A stretch of 52,133 nt of DNA from Paenacidovorax caeni (lineage in GTDB: Bacteria > Pseudomonadota > Gammaproteobacteria > Burkholderiales > Burkholderiaceae_C). Positions 15,827 through 26,723 of the stretch are shown one piece after another (position 1 is the stretch's first letter; each line of letters opens with the position of its first letter). The notes under the pieces are model-generated. The model did no database searches, was not told where the DNA came from, and saw nothing but the letters and a program-made list of their open reading frames with translations. The position numbers and the translations under genes were made by a program. The stretch spans positions 1 to 52,133 of the forward strand of contig NZ_CYIG01000046.1 in assembly GCF_001298675.1 (NCBI RefSeq). The letters are read 5' to 3'.

Positions 15827-16526
15827 GGCGCGCCAGCCCGCTGCCGAGACGCTGCGCGTGGGCGGCATCACGCCGCTGACCACCATCGACTTTCCCGGCA
15901 AGTTGGCGGCGGTGGTCTTCTGCCAGGGCTGCCCTTGGCGCTGCGGCTACTGCCACAACCCCGGCCTGCTCGACGCCACCCAGCCCGGCGCGCTGGACTG
16001 GGGCGACGTGCTGGCCCTGCTGCGCCAGCGGCATGGCCTGCTCGACGGCGTGGTGTTCTCGGGCGGCGAGCCGCTGGCGCAGTCGGGCCTGCCCGATGCG
16101 CTGGCGCAGGTGCGCGCGCTGGGTTACGCCACTGCGCTGCACACCGCGGGCATGTACCCCGAACGCCTGGCCGCCGCGCTGCCGCTGCTCGACTGGGTCG
16201 GGCTCGACATCAAGGCGCCCCTGCACCACTACGACGCCATCACGGGCGTGCCGGGCAGCGGCGTCAAGGCCTGGGATGCGCTGCGGCGGCTTCTGGGCAG
16301 TGGCGTGGCCTACGAATGCCGCACCACCTGGCACCCAGGCCTGTATACCGTGGAGGAATTGCAGGCCCTGGGCGAGGCGCTGCGCCAACTGGGCCTGCGC
16401 CACTGGGTGCTGCAGCCCTGCGAAGACAAGCGCGCGCCCGGCAGCGCCCAAGCTGCGCGGCAGGCCCTGCAGCAGGGCGTGGCGCAGGTATGGCCCGGGC
16501 TGGCGGTGGCCACGCTGCGGGGCTGA
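15816..16526 (+). CDS. nrdG: Anaerobic RNR activating enzyme (radical SAM)
   Basis: 236 residues. The radical-SAM cluster motif C39-x3-C43-x2-C46 lies in CPWRCGYC, preceded by TTIDFPGKLAAVVFCQGC; the SAM-binding SGGEPL is at ~residues 77-82. Uses a [4Fe-4S] cluster and SAM to form the glycyl radical, here presumably on the separate 62-residue subunit whose gene it overlaps by 11 bp. It is the NrdG2/PflA-like form annotated as ribonucleoside-triphosphate reductase activating protein. Cytoplasmic, active only without oxygen. Confidence 0.92.
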   Translation: MPARARQPAAETLRVGGITPLTTIDFPGKLAAVVFCQGCPWRCGYCHNPGLLDATQPGALDWGDVLALLRQRHGLLDGVVFSGGEPLAQSGLPDALAQVRALGYATALHTAGMYPERLAAALPLLDWVGLDIKAPLHHYDAITGVPGSGVKAWDALRRLLGSGVAYECRTTWHPGLYTVEELQALGEALRQLGLRHWVLQPCEDKRAPGSAQAARQALQQGVAQVWPGLAVATLRG

Positions 16527-16611
16527 ACGCCTGTCAACGATCTTTTCTGGCCACCAAGCCGTGCGGTGCGGGCTTTATCCTCGCCGTTTTGTCGTGCGAA
16601 GGAGAAGACGT

Positions 16612-17787
16612 ATGCAATGGCGCGCAATGCCCCTGGCCCTGGGGATGCTGGCGTTGGCCCTGGCCGGCTGCGGCGGTGGCGGTAGCGGCTCTACGCCACT
16701 GCCGCCCGCACCCCCGCCGCCGCCCCAGGTGGGACAACTGCTGTCGGCGCAGAGCCTGACCGAGATCGGCGTGGACGCCTTCACCGCCGCCGTGGCCGCG
16801 GGCACCAGCCGGATTCCGCCGCTGCAGCCGCGCTACGGGGTCTCCACCTACCGCCTGACCTACCTGACGCAGGACGCCGACGGCGCGCTCGTCGAGGCCT
16901 CCGGCCTGGTGGCCGTGCCACAAAAGCCCGCCGGTGCGGGCGCCAGCCCGGTGCTGGGCTACCAGCATGCCACCACCTTTGCCAATGCTGACGCGCCCTC
17001 GCTCAACCTGGCGCCGAGCGAGCCACCGCTGGTGCTGGCCTCGCTGGGCTACATCGTCGTCGCGGCGGACTACGTGGGCTTTGCGCACAGCAACGCCGCG
17101 GCCCACCCTTACCTGCAGTCCCGGGCCACGGCGCGCGCCGTGCTCGACATGCTCGATGCCGCCCAGCAGTGGCGCCGCGCCGCTCGCGTGGCCGACAACG
17201 GCCAGCTGTACCTGCTGGGCTACTCCGAGGGCGGCTACGCCACCATGGCCGCGCAGCGCGAGATGGAGCGCACACGCAGCCCGCTGCTGCCGCAGCTGCG
17301 CGCTGCACTGCCCGCTGCCGGGCCCTTCGACATGCAGGTGACCCTGGACACGCTGCTGGGCCGCGTGCGCGATGAATACCCCGCCATCGGCTGGATGCTC
17401 AACCCCGGCACGCTGCGCTACTTGGGTGCTAGCGTGCGCGCTGAAGTGCGCCGCCTGCTGCTGCGCGCCCTGGTGCCGGGCGATGCCGACGTGCGCTACG
17501 ACGCGCGCTTCCTCGACACCTACCTGGCCGACGACCAGGAGACGCTGCGCGCGCAAAGCAGCGTGCACTGGGGCTGGACGCCCAGCGCACCGGTGTACCT
17601 GTTCCATGGCCGGGACGACACGACCGTGCCTTTTGCGGCCTCGGTCTCGGCCTACGAAACTTTGCATTCCAGTGGTGGTGCTCCGGTCAGCCTGCGTGAA
17701 TGCAGCAGCGTCGCGCCCAGCGGCCACACGGCCTGCGTGCCTGAGTACTTTGGCTATGCGCTGGCGGTGATGGGCACGCCGCCCTGA
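16612..17787 (+). CDS. Lipase/esterase-like alpha/beta-hydrolase lipoprotein
   Basis: 391 residues. The signal peptide ends in LALAGC, followed by a Gly-Ser and poly-Pro linker, so it is a lipoprotein. The hydrolase triad appears as Ser205 in GYSEGG, Asp335 or Asp336 in GRDDTTVP and His372 in SGHTAC, resembling secretory lipase and tannase-like hydrolases. ATG at 16612 follows aaggagaagacgt. It stands alone after nrdG and converges on recQ. Natural substrate unknown; acyl esters are likely. Confidence 0.85.
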   Translation: MQWRAMPLALGMLALALAGCGGGGSGSTPLPPAPPPPPQVGQLLSAQSLTEIGVDAFTAAVAAGTSRIPPLQPRYGVSTYRLTYLTQDADGALVEASGLVAVPQKPAGAGASPVLGYQHATTFANADAPSLNLAPSEPPLVLASLGYIVVAADYVGFAHSNAAAHPYLQSRATARAVLDMLDAAQQWRRAARVADNGQLYLLGYSEGGYATMAAQREMERTRSPLLPQLRAALPAAGPFDMQVTLDTLLGRVRDEYPAIGWMLNPGTLRYLGASVRAEVRRLLLRALVPGDADVRYDARFLDTYLADDQETLRAQSSVHWGWTPSAPVYLFHGRDDTTVPFAASVSAYETLHSSGGAPVSLRECSSVAPSGHTACVPEYFGYALAVMGTPP

Positions 17788-17819
17788 TGCAGGGCCAATA
17801 GTGCCCCTGTGCAGTGTGC

Positions 17820-17905
17820 GTTCTTGCCGCGGTGGCCCACGTGCCATTCCCGGCGGGCGTGGGCATCGAAGCGGGCCATTGGGTCATGACCGGCTCGGCA
17901 AGAAC
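17820..17905. repeat. Inverted repeat in the gap between convergent genes
   Basis: Arms gttcttgccg (17820-17829) and cggcaagaac (17896-17905) enclose 66 nt containing a second inverted pair cccacg/cgtggg. It could fold into a long hairpin between the lipase and recQ. It lacks the T-run of an intrinsic terminator. Confidence 0.4.
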
Positions 17906-17914
17906 ACCCGCCCG

Positions 17915-19771
<1,857 letters not shown>

Positions 19772-19778
19772 TGGAATG

Positions 19779-19840
19779 CTCTATCTTTGATAGCTGGTGG
19801 CGCTTGATTGGTAAGCGCTGGAGGCCGTTCGGCTTGTAAA
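19779..19840 (+). repeat. Dispersed AGCGCTT repeat, copy 6
   Basis: tttgatagctggtggcgctt and aagcgctggaggc, then cgttcggcttgta. Located 8 bp upstream of the recQ start. Confidence 0.8.
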
Positions 19841-20092
19841 GGTCGTGCGCTACAGCTGAGGGGCGGGGCACAAAACTCACTATTGTGCCCTCGTGTGGTT
19901 CTGCTCTAGGGTGCCAGTGCCGATCATCGGCCTACAATGCATCCTGGTGCCCACCCTGCTTGCACACGAGCAAAAACAGGCAGTCTTCTCAACCTTGACG
20001 ATGTCATGCGACCTCTGTTCACAGAGCGCGCGGCTGGGTTTAAACGTGTGCACTTTCCCGGCTGATACGCGCTCGCTGAAGAAAGGGTTCAC
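19841..20092. other. Intergenic region between recQ and the acidic protein gene
   Basis: No gene is supported. It contains two perfect palindromes: gggcacaa/ttgtgccc (19866-19873 with 19883-19890) and gccgatcatcggc (19919-19931). Both could be operator or terminator elements; their function is unknown. Confidence 0.5.
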
Positions 20093-21346
20093 ATGAACAA
20101 TATCTCCTCGTTTGCGCACCACGCACAAGCCCGCCTACAGGCGGTTGTAGGTGCCAGCGGCACCGTCGTCAAGCGCTCCCATATTTACGAACTGATGGCC
20201 GCAGCCTTGGGACTCGGCTCCCATGCCGCCTTGAAAGCCCAGGGCCTTTTGTGCCCACTGCCATCGCAGCCGTTGTTGGCGCACTATGGCACCCTGCATC
20301 CGGGACTTTGCGCAGCGCGGGCCGAGGCGTTGGGCGTGGTCCGCCAAGGGTGCGAGCCGCTGGCTGCCGCGCTGTGCACAGACATGGCGGCGCAGGCTCT
20401 GGGCTTGGTGCCATGGGAAGACATCCTGTCAGCCTTGCTGTCGGGTAACCGGGAGCTGTACCGCGAAACGCTACGCGACGATGCCTACTACGAGGTGTTG
20501 GAGACCGCGCTTGACAACGACCCCAACGCCTGGCCGGACGACCCGGAGCCCTTGCGCCTTGACAGTTCGTTTGTATTGCAGTCCCTGAAAACTGCGGCTG
20601 GGCAGGGCGAAGGGCGCGCCCACCTGGCGCTAGGACTTTTGATTGAGCGCGGAATTCGTATGAATTGCGATCTCCATGAAGACGATGAGGCCGACGAAGT
20701 AATGGACGAGTTGTCCGATTCGCATGCCGGTCTGTACTGGTACGAACGCCAGCAAAAGGGCGAGGTTCTGAAGGGCGTTGAACTGGAATGGGCACAGGGT
20801 TATGTCGAGCGCGTCAAGCAACGCGCTGCGGCATCGCGCGAGCAGGCCGAGCGTTGCAGTTCCGCCCGCGACCACTTCAACGCCGCTGCCGCATTGGGCC
20901 AGCACGATGCGCTGCTGGTCCTCGCGGACCGGTATGGCGACAGCCGCTTCTTTGACCTTCAAGCGCCCAGAGTGCTGGCAGATCCGGTGTGGATTGCTGA
21001 CCTGGCCCAGCGCGTCGGCCGTTATGAATGGACTCCCGCTTGGCTGACGGTGGCCGCCGAGCGCGGTGATATGCGGGCGCTGCGGGAACTCATAGAAACG
21101 TGGCATGCGGATGACCCGCTCAAGGCATGGACCTGGTTCCATTTCGCCAAGCTGCTGGGCAAGGATCTCACCCAAGACGACTACCGGGCCATTCACGAGG
21201 ATGGCTCCAGCTACGACGACGATGTAGGCGGCACCATGTTCGTGGACGGTGTGGATGGAGTTGAACTCCCCGCAGTGGAAGAGTCCGTTCGCCAGCAAGC
21301 TCTGCAAGCTGCGCAAATCTTGGCCGCACGTTTGCAGGCTGAGTAA
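20093..21346 (+). CDS. Acidic protein of unknown function
   Basis: 417 residues, cytoplasmic by appearance (no signal or membrane segment). The N-terminus has a helix-rich motif RSHIYELMAAALGLGSHAAL. Residues ~160-330 have alpha-helical pairs (GRAHLALGLLIERG, GLYWYERQQKG, AAALGQHDALLVLADRYG) resembling Sel1/TPR-like solenoids. It is rich in Asp/Glu. Base composition looks less GC-biased than its neighbours, which may mean acquired DNA. It has a gaaagg ribosome-binding site and a hairpin terminator. I do not recognise the family. Confidence 0.75.
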   Translation: MNNISSFAHHAQARLQAVVGASGTVVKRSHIYELMAAALGLGSHAALKAQGLLCPLPSQPLLAHYGTLHPGLCAARAEALGVVRQGCEPLAAALCTDMAAQALGLVPWEDILSALLSGNRELYRETLRDDAYYEVLETALDNDPNAWPDDPEPLRLDSSFVLQSLKTAAGQGEGRAHLALGLLIERGIRMNCDLHEDDEADEVMDELSDSHAGLYWYERQQKGEVLKGVELEWAQGYVERVKQRAAASREQAERCSSARDHFNAAAALGQHDALLVLADRYGDSRFFDLQAPRVLADPVWIADLAQRVGRYEWTPAWLTVAAERGDMRALRELIETWHADDPLKAWTWFHFAKLLGKDLTQDDYRAIHEDGSSYDDDVGGTMFVDGVDGVELPAVEESVRQQALQAAQILAARLQAE

Positions 21347-21351
21347 CCTAG

Positions 21352-21373
21352 GCCGGGCCATGCAAGGCCCGGC
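21352..21373 (+). terminator. Hairpin after the acidic protein gene
   Basis: GCCGGGCC-atgcaa-GGCCCGGC, an 8-bp stem 5 bp after the stop, followed by ttcctaaaat. The T-run is poor, and the taaaat may double as the -10 of the next gene. Confidence 0.6.
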
Positions 21374-21391
21374 TTCCTAAAATAGTGCCCC

Positions 21392-22420
21392 ATGCAAGCC
21401 CCCCACTACACCCGCGCCCAGCAGCTCCCCGCCATCCTGCGTGAGCGCATCGCCATCCTTGACGGTGCCATGGGCACGATGATCCAGCGCTTCAAGCTCA
21501 CCGAGGAACAATACCGGGGCACGCGTTTCGCCGACTTTCCGCGCGATGTGAAGGGCAACAACGAGCTGCTGTCGCTCACGCGCCCCGACGTGATCCGCGA
21601 CATCCACGAGGGCTACCTGGCCGCAGGCGCCGACCTGATCGAGACCAACACCTTCGGCGCCACCTCCATCGCGCAGGAGGATTACGGCATGGCCCACCTG
21701 GCGCGCGAGATGAACCTGGAAAGCGCCAGGCTGGCGCGCGCCGCCTGCGACAAGTTCTCCACGCCCGACAAGCCGCGCTTTGTCGCGGGCGCGCTCGGCC
21801 CCACGCCCAAGACGGCCAGCATCAGCCCCGACGTCAACGACCCCGGCGCGCGCAACGTCACCTTCGAGCAGCTGCGCGCCGCCTACCTGGAGCAGACGCT
21901 GGCGCTCATCGAGGGCGGCGCGGACGTGATCCTGGTCGAGACCATCTTCGACACGCTCAACGCCAAGGCCGCGCTGTTCGCCGTGGATGAAGCCTTCGAG
22001 CAGACCGGCGAATGCCTGCCCATCATGGTCAGTGGCACCGTCACCGACGCCTCGGGCCGCATCCTCAGCGGCCAGACCGTCACCGCCTTCTGGCACAGCG
22101 TGCGCCATGCCAACCCGCTCACCATCGGCCTGAACTGCGCCCTCGGCGCGGCGCTGATGCGCCCGTATATCCAGGAGCTGGCCAAGGCCGCGCAGGGCAC
22201 CTTCATCAGCTGCTACCCCAACGCCGGCCTGCCCAACCCCATGAGCGACACCGGCTTCGACGAAACGCCCGAAGTCACCAGCCGCCTGGTGCACGAGTTC
22301 GCCGCCGAGGGCCTGGTCAACGTGCTGGGGGGATGCTGTGGCACCACGCCCGACCACATCGCCGCCATCGCCCAGGCGGTGCAGGGCGTCAAGACCCGGC
22401 CGCTGTTCTACCGCGAGTGA
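21392..22420 (+). CDS. metH: Methionine synthase, homocysteine-binding half
   Basis: 342 residues equal to the first domain of cobalamin-dependent MetH. It has [11 protein letters not shown] at ~25-35 and the zinc-binding cysteines GLNCALGA (~residue 250) and [10 protein letters not shown] (~residue 315). Binds homocysteine through zinc and must receive the methyl group from the cobalamin domain encoded by 44379-47132. It stops where the pterin domain normally begins. The leader is only 18 bp after the upstream hairpin, with no riboswitch. Other betaproteobacteria also carry a two-part MetH. Confidence 0.92.
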   Translation: MQAPHYTRAQQLPAILRERIAILDGAMGTMIQRFKLTEEQYRGTRFADFPRDVKGNNELLSLTRPDVIRDIHEGYLAAGADLIETNTFGATSIAQEDYGMAHLAREMNLESARLARAACDKFSTPDKPRFVAGALGPTPKTASISPDVNDPGARNVTFEQLRAAYLEQTLALIEGGADVILVETIFDTLNAKAALFAVDEAFEQTGECLPIMVSGTVTDASGRILSGQTVTAFWHSVRHANPLTIGLNCALGAALMRPYIQELAKAAQGTFISCYPNAGLPNPMSDTGFDETPEVTSRLVHEFAAEGLVNVLGGCCGTTPDHIAAIAQAVQGVKTRPLFYRE

Positions 22421-22465
22421 GAGAGCACCCCCGGGGGCGCTTTGCCCCTTGGTTCGTTCTCACAG

Positions 22466-22520
22466 GTAAAAAGGGCTGTAAAGCACGCCAGCTAGGCGCT
22501 GGCAGCTATGGTTTTTGAAA
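22466..22520 (-). repeat. Dispersed AGCGCTT repeat, copy 7 (diverged)
   Basis: agggctgtaaagcacgccagctaggcgctggcagctatgg, reverse orientation, after the first metH part. Confidence 0.6.
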
Positions 22521-22588
22521 AGGCCTAGCCAGGCTGGCGCGTGCGCCGCAGAATGCGGGGCGATACCGCCCCCTGCCGCACAGCCGCC

Positions 22589-23647
22589 ATGTCCGTGAAC
22601 CTGCCCCCCGTACCGCAGCCGCCAGCCCTGGTGCTGGCCGAGGCTGCGCTGCAGCGCCAGAACGCGCTGCTGGGTGCCAGCCGCGACACCCCACTGCCCG
22701 CGCCCAGCCCGTCGGCCGTGCCATCGCCGGCAGGGGCGCCGACCCCGCTGCCGCCCGCGCCGCAGGTGCCCGACCAGGTCAGCCTGTCCGCCCAGGCGCG
22801 CGCCAGTTGGCTGGCCAGTGGCCCGGGCGCGGCAGGCACGCCGCGCCAGCCCGGTGTGGCACCAGGTGCAGCACCGGGTGCGGCTGCACCCCCGCCGCTG
22901 GCTGCGTCTTTAGGCCGCCCCGTCTTGCCGCAGGGCGCAGCGGCGCCCGTGCTGCCGCCCTGGCCGGCCACGGGCGTGGGTGCGCCGCTGCGCGCCATGG
23001 TTTCCATGCTGGTGCAGCAGCTCACGGCGCCGGCGCAGCCGCAGCGCGTGCTGGCCGTGCAGCCCTGGCCGGCAGCGCTGCTGCCGCAGGTCGATGGCGA
23101 GCATGCGCCGCCCGACCTGCCGCCGTTGCAGACCTGGCTGGTGCGCCAGGGCGTGGTACAGACCGAACAGGGCCCGCGCGGCTTCGCACTCACGCTGCGC
23201 GTGCCCCAGCCCTGGCTGCAGGCCCAGCCGCAGCCACCCACGGCAGCGCCTGCAGGCGGCGCGGCCCCGCCGCTGGCGGCGGCGTTCGCCGGCAAGCCCG
23301 AGGCCTTGCAGTCGGGCACCTGGGCGCTGGTGCTGCAGCCGGCCACACCGGCAGCGCCACGGGCCAGCGCGCTGCTGACGCTGGACTTCCAGCCGCTGGC
23401 GCAGCCGACGCTCTACGCCCGTGAACTGCTGCAAGCGCGCAGCGACCCCTGGCTGCTCATGGCCGCGCTGCAGGCCAGCGGCCAGGTGCCCAAGGACGAA
23501 GAACGGGTGCGCGAGCACGAGGCGCAGCTATGCCAGTCGCAGGGCTGCCCTTACGCCGGGCGGGCGCCGTGCGAGCAGCCGTTCTGCCTGGCGCTGCGCA
23601 CGGTGCTGCCTGCCGAGGCGGTTGACCCAGAGTCGCCCGTGGCGTGA
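22589..23647 (+). CDS. Pro/Ala-rich protein with C-terminal cysteine motif, unknown
   Basis: 352 residues. Residues 1-130 are low-complexity Pro/Ala/Gln with no signal peptide. Residues ~135-290 contain a predicted alpha/beta part with LPPLQTWLVRQGVV and LQSGTWALVLQPA. The tail has four spaced cysteines, C-x4-C-x6-C-x4-C, in CQSQGCPYAGRAPCEQPFC, which could bind zinc. The long Pro-rich N-terminus followed by a globular domain loosely recalls FliK-type hook-length proteins, but no flagellar gene is near. Family not recognised. Confidence 0.7.
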   Translation: MSVNLPPVPQPPALVLAEAALQRQNALLGASRDTPLPAPSPSAVPSPAGAPTPLPPAPQVPDQVSLSAQARASWLASGPGAAGTPRQPGVAPGAAPGAAAPPPLAASLGRPVLPQGAAAPVLPPWPATGVGAPLRAMVSMLVQQLTAPAQPQRVLAVQPWPAALLPQVDGEHAPPDLPPLQTWLVRQGVVQTEQGPRGFALTLRVPQPWLQAQPQPPTAAPAGGAAPPLAAAFAGKPEALQSGTWALVLQPATPAAPRASALLTLDFQPLAQPTLYARELLQARSDPWLLMAALQASGQVPKDEERVREHEAQLCQSQGCPYAGRAPCEQPFCLALRTVLPAEAVDPESPVA

Positions 23648-23652
23648 CGCCA

Positions 23653-23716
23653 AGACTCCTGCTTTGATAGCTGCCAGCGCTTGCCTGGCAAGCGCTGGAG
23701 GCTGATTTGGCTTGTA

Positions 23717-23720
<4 letters not shown>
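23653..23720 (+). repeat. Dispersed AGCGCTT repeat, copy 8 (best consensus)
   Basis: tttgatagctgccagcgctt-gcctggc-aagcgctggaggctgatttggcttgta. It lies between two convergent genes and overlaps the stop of gdhA. Confidence 0.9.
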
Positions 23721-25021
<1,301 letters not shown>

Positions 25022-25151
25022 GAAGAGGTCTCCTTGTGGAAGTCAAGCCACGCAGCTTACTCCCCGGGTTTTGCGCTGTCCAAGGCGGCTGTGTTTGGCT
25101 GCCATGCGGCGCGTGCATAGGCCCTTTGCCGGGAAGGGGCACTTTCATGCT

Positions 25152-25210
25152 CCCAAAAAGAGAGCTTCAAGCGCTTTCTGGATAAGCGCTTGAAGCCTTT
25201 TTCTTCTAAA
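25152..25210 (+). repeat. Dispersed AGCGCTT repeat, copy 9
   Basis: gagcttcaagcgctttctggataagcgcttgaagcctttttcttct: arms cttcaagcgctt / aagcgcttgaag pair perfectly over 12 bp and are followed by T-rich sequence, so this copy could also terminate plus-strand transcription. Confidence 0.8.
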
Positions 25211-25260
25211 TTGTTGCGGCCATGAAAAACGGCCCCTGGAGGCAATGCCGCTAAGTTAAG

Positions 25261-25282
25261 CAAAGGCCCCTCGGGGCCTTTG
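25261..25282. terminator. Hairpin inside the left end of the IS
   Basis: caaaggcccc-tc-ggggcctttg, followed by ttgtttgt. A likely transcription block protecting the transposase from read-through. Confidence 0.65.
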
Positions 25283-25321
25283 TTGTTTGTAAAGTAGGGG
25301 CCATATGAACTGAGCTGGCCC

Positions 25322-26671
25322 GTGTCGGCCAGCGGATGGCCGATGCTGCTGCAAGAGTACCTGAGCGATACCCACGAGTTTGCGAGCCCCGAGCAATGGG
25401 GCGTCGTTCAAAGCAACATCCCTCAGCAGTGGATCGAGCAGGCCTTGCAGATGACGGGTGTAGCGACACTGCGCAAGCGGCGCTTGCCCATGGAGCAAGC
25501 CCTGTGGCTGGTACTGGGCGTGGCCTTGCTCAGGGATCGCTCCATTGTGAATGTGGCTGAGGTACTGGAATTGGCCTTGCCTGGACAGGGCAATGAAGGC
25601 ATCAGCTCCAGCGCGCTGAGCCAGGCCCGTCAGCGCCTGGGCAGTGAACCCCTGCAATGGCTGTTTCGACACACCGCTGCCCACTGGGCACATCGGGAGG
25701 CCGGGCGCCATCGCTGGCAAGGTTTGTCGCTGTATGCCCTGGATGGCGTCGTCTGGCGCACCCCGGACACGCAAGAGAACCGGCAGCACTTTGGCTGCCA
25801 GCGCAACCATGCCAAGCATCAAAGCCCCTTCCCGCTGGTACGCATGGCCTGCCTGCTGGATGCGAGAGCGCGTTTGCTGGTGGACGCCAGCGTGGATGCC
25901 TACGACACCAGCGAATACACCTTGGCTGAACGCTTGTGGCCGCAACTGCCAGCCGACTCGCTGGTGATCGTGGACAAGGGCTTTTACTCGGCGGGCCTGC
26001 TGTGGCCGCTGCAGCACCGCCAGGGGCGTCAGTGGCTGATCCCCGCGCGCGCAGGACTCAAAGGCGAAGTGGTGCAAACGCACGGCCCCGGCGACGTGAG
26101 CCTGCGCATGAAGGTCTCGCCCCAGGCGCGCAAGAAAGACCCAGGCCTGCCGCTCACGTGGGAAGTGCGAGCCATCACACGCGAACTCGATGGCAAGCCT
26201 AGAACCTTGTTCACATCCCTGATGGATCCCGCACGCTACAAGGCCGATGAGGTGTTCGCGCTGTACCACGAGCGCTGGGAGATCGAACTGGCCTACGGGG
26301 AGATGAAGACGGACATGCTGCGCCAGACCATGACACTGCGCAGCCAGCAGCCACAGGGGGTCAAGCAGGAACTGTGGGCCACCTTGCTGATGTACAACCT
26401 GATCCGTCTGGAGATCACGCGCATTGCGGATGAGGCCAAGGTGCAGCCTTGTCGCATCAGCTTCATCACGGCCTTGCGCTACATCGTCGATGAGTGGCTG
26501 TGGAGTTCAAGCTCGCGCACCCCAGGGGCCATCCCGGGCAAGCTCAAGGCCATGCGCCAGAACATCCGCCGCTTTGTGCTGCCGCCTCGCAGATCCGAAA
26601 GACGGTATCCGCGTGAGGTGCGAATGACCAAAACTCACTACCCCATCAAGAAAAAGGCCGCTCAGGCTTAA
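25322..26671 (+). CDS. IS4-family transposase
   Basis: 449 residues from GTG at 25322; ATG at 25343 is an alternative. DDE residues: Asp in YALDGVVWRTPD (~residue 142), Asp in VIVDKGFYS (~residue 218) and Glu in the IS4 signature Y-x2-R-W-x-I-E-x6-K (YHERWEIELAYGEMK, ~residue 315). An N-terminal IS4 domain is also present (residues 1-110). The frame is intact from end to end, so the element may be active. Confidence 0.94.
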   Translation: MSASGWPMLLQEYLSDTHEFASPEQWGVVQSNIPQQWIEQALQMTGVATLRKRRLPMEQALWLVLGVALLRDRSIVNVAEVLELALPGQGNEGISSSALSQARQRLGSEPLQWLFRHTAAHWAHREAGRHRWQGLSLYALDGVVWRTPDTQENRQHFGCQRNHAKHQSPFPLVRMACLLDARARLLVDASVDAYDTSEYTLAERLWPQLPADSLVIVDKGFYSAGLLWPLQHRQGRQWLIPARAGLKGEVVQTHGPGDVSLRMKVSPQARKKDPGLPLTWEVRAITRELDGKPRTLFTSLMDPARYKADEVFALYHERWEIELAYGEMKTDMLRQTMTLRSQQPQGVKQELWATLLMYNLIRLEITRIADEAKVQPCRISFITALRYIVDEWLWSSSSRTPGAIPGKLKAMRQNIRRFVLPPRRSERRYPREVRMTKTHYPIKKKAAQA

Positions 26672-26723
26672 CTGAGCGGCATTGCCCCTGGAGGGGCCGT
26701 TGATCGAGTGACTGCGCAGCCTG

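Larger units (their letters stand above)
25243..26684 (+). mobile_element. IS4-family insertion sequence, complete (1442 bp)
   Basis: The ends are 19-bp inverted repeats CAATGCCGCT[A/C]AGTTAAGC with one mismatch (25243-25261 and 26666-26684), very like the ends of E. coli IS4. One transposase gene fills the element, and the 10-bp duplication shows a clean insertion. Just inside the left end a 10-bp hairpin caaaggcccc/ggggcctttg (25261-25282) may block outside transcription from reaching the transposase. Confidence 0.92.
25233..26694. other. Target-site duplication and disrupted terminator flanking the IS4 element
   Basis: CCCCTGGAGG is present at 25233-25242 and again at 26685-26694, a 10-bp target duplication. 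Removing the element rejoins acggcccct and aggggccgt into a near-perfect hairpin followed, on the minus strand, by five T residues. That is an intrinsic terminator for the minus-strand metalloprotease gene. Confidence 0.85.

Noticed and set aside
17820-17910. Integron attC site
   Set aside because: No R'/R'' core sites (GTTRRRY) in the right places and no integrase or cassette array.
19880-20128. 82-codon minus-strand open frame upstream of the acidic protein gene
   Set aside because: It overlaps the start of the plus-strand gene, has no ribosome-binding site and no recognisable features.
22541-23647. FliK flagellar hook-length protein
   Set aside because: Only the Pro-rich layout is similar; no FliK C-terminal signature and no flagellar genes nearby, so it is left as unknown.
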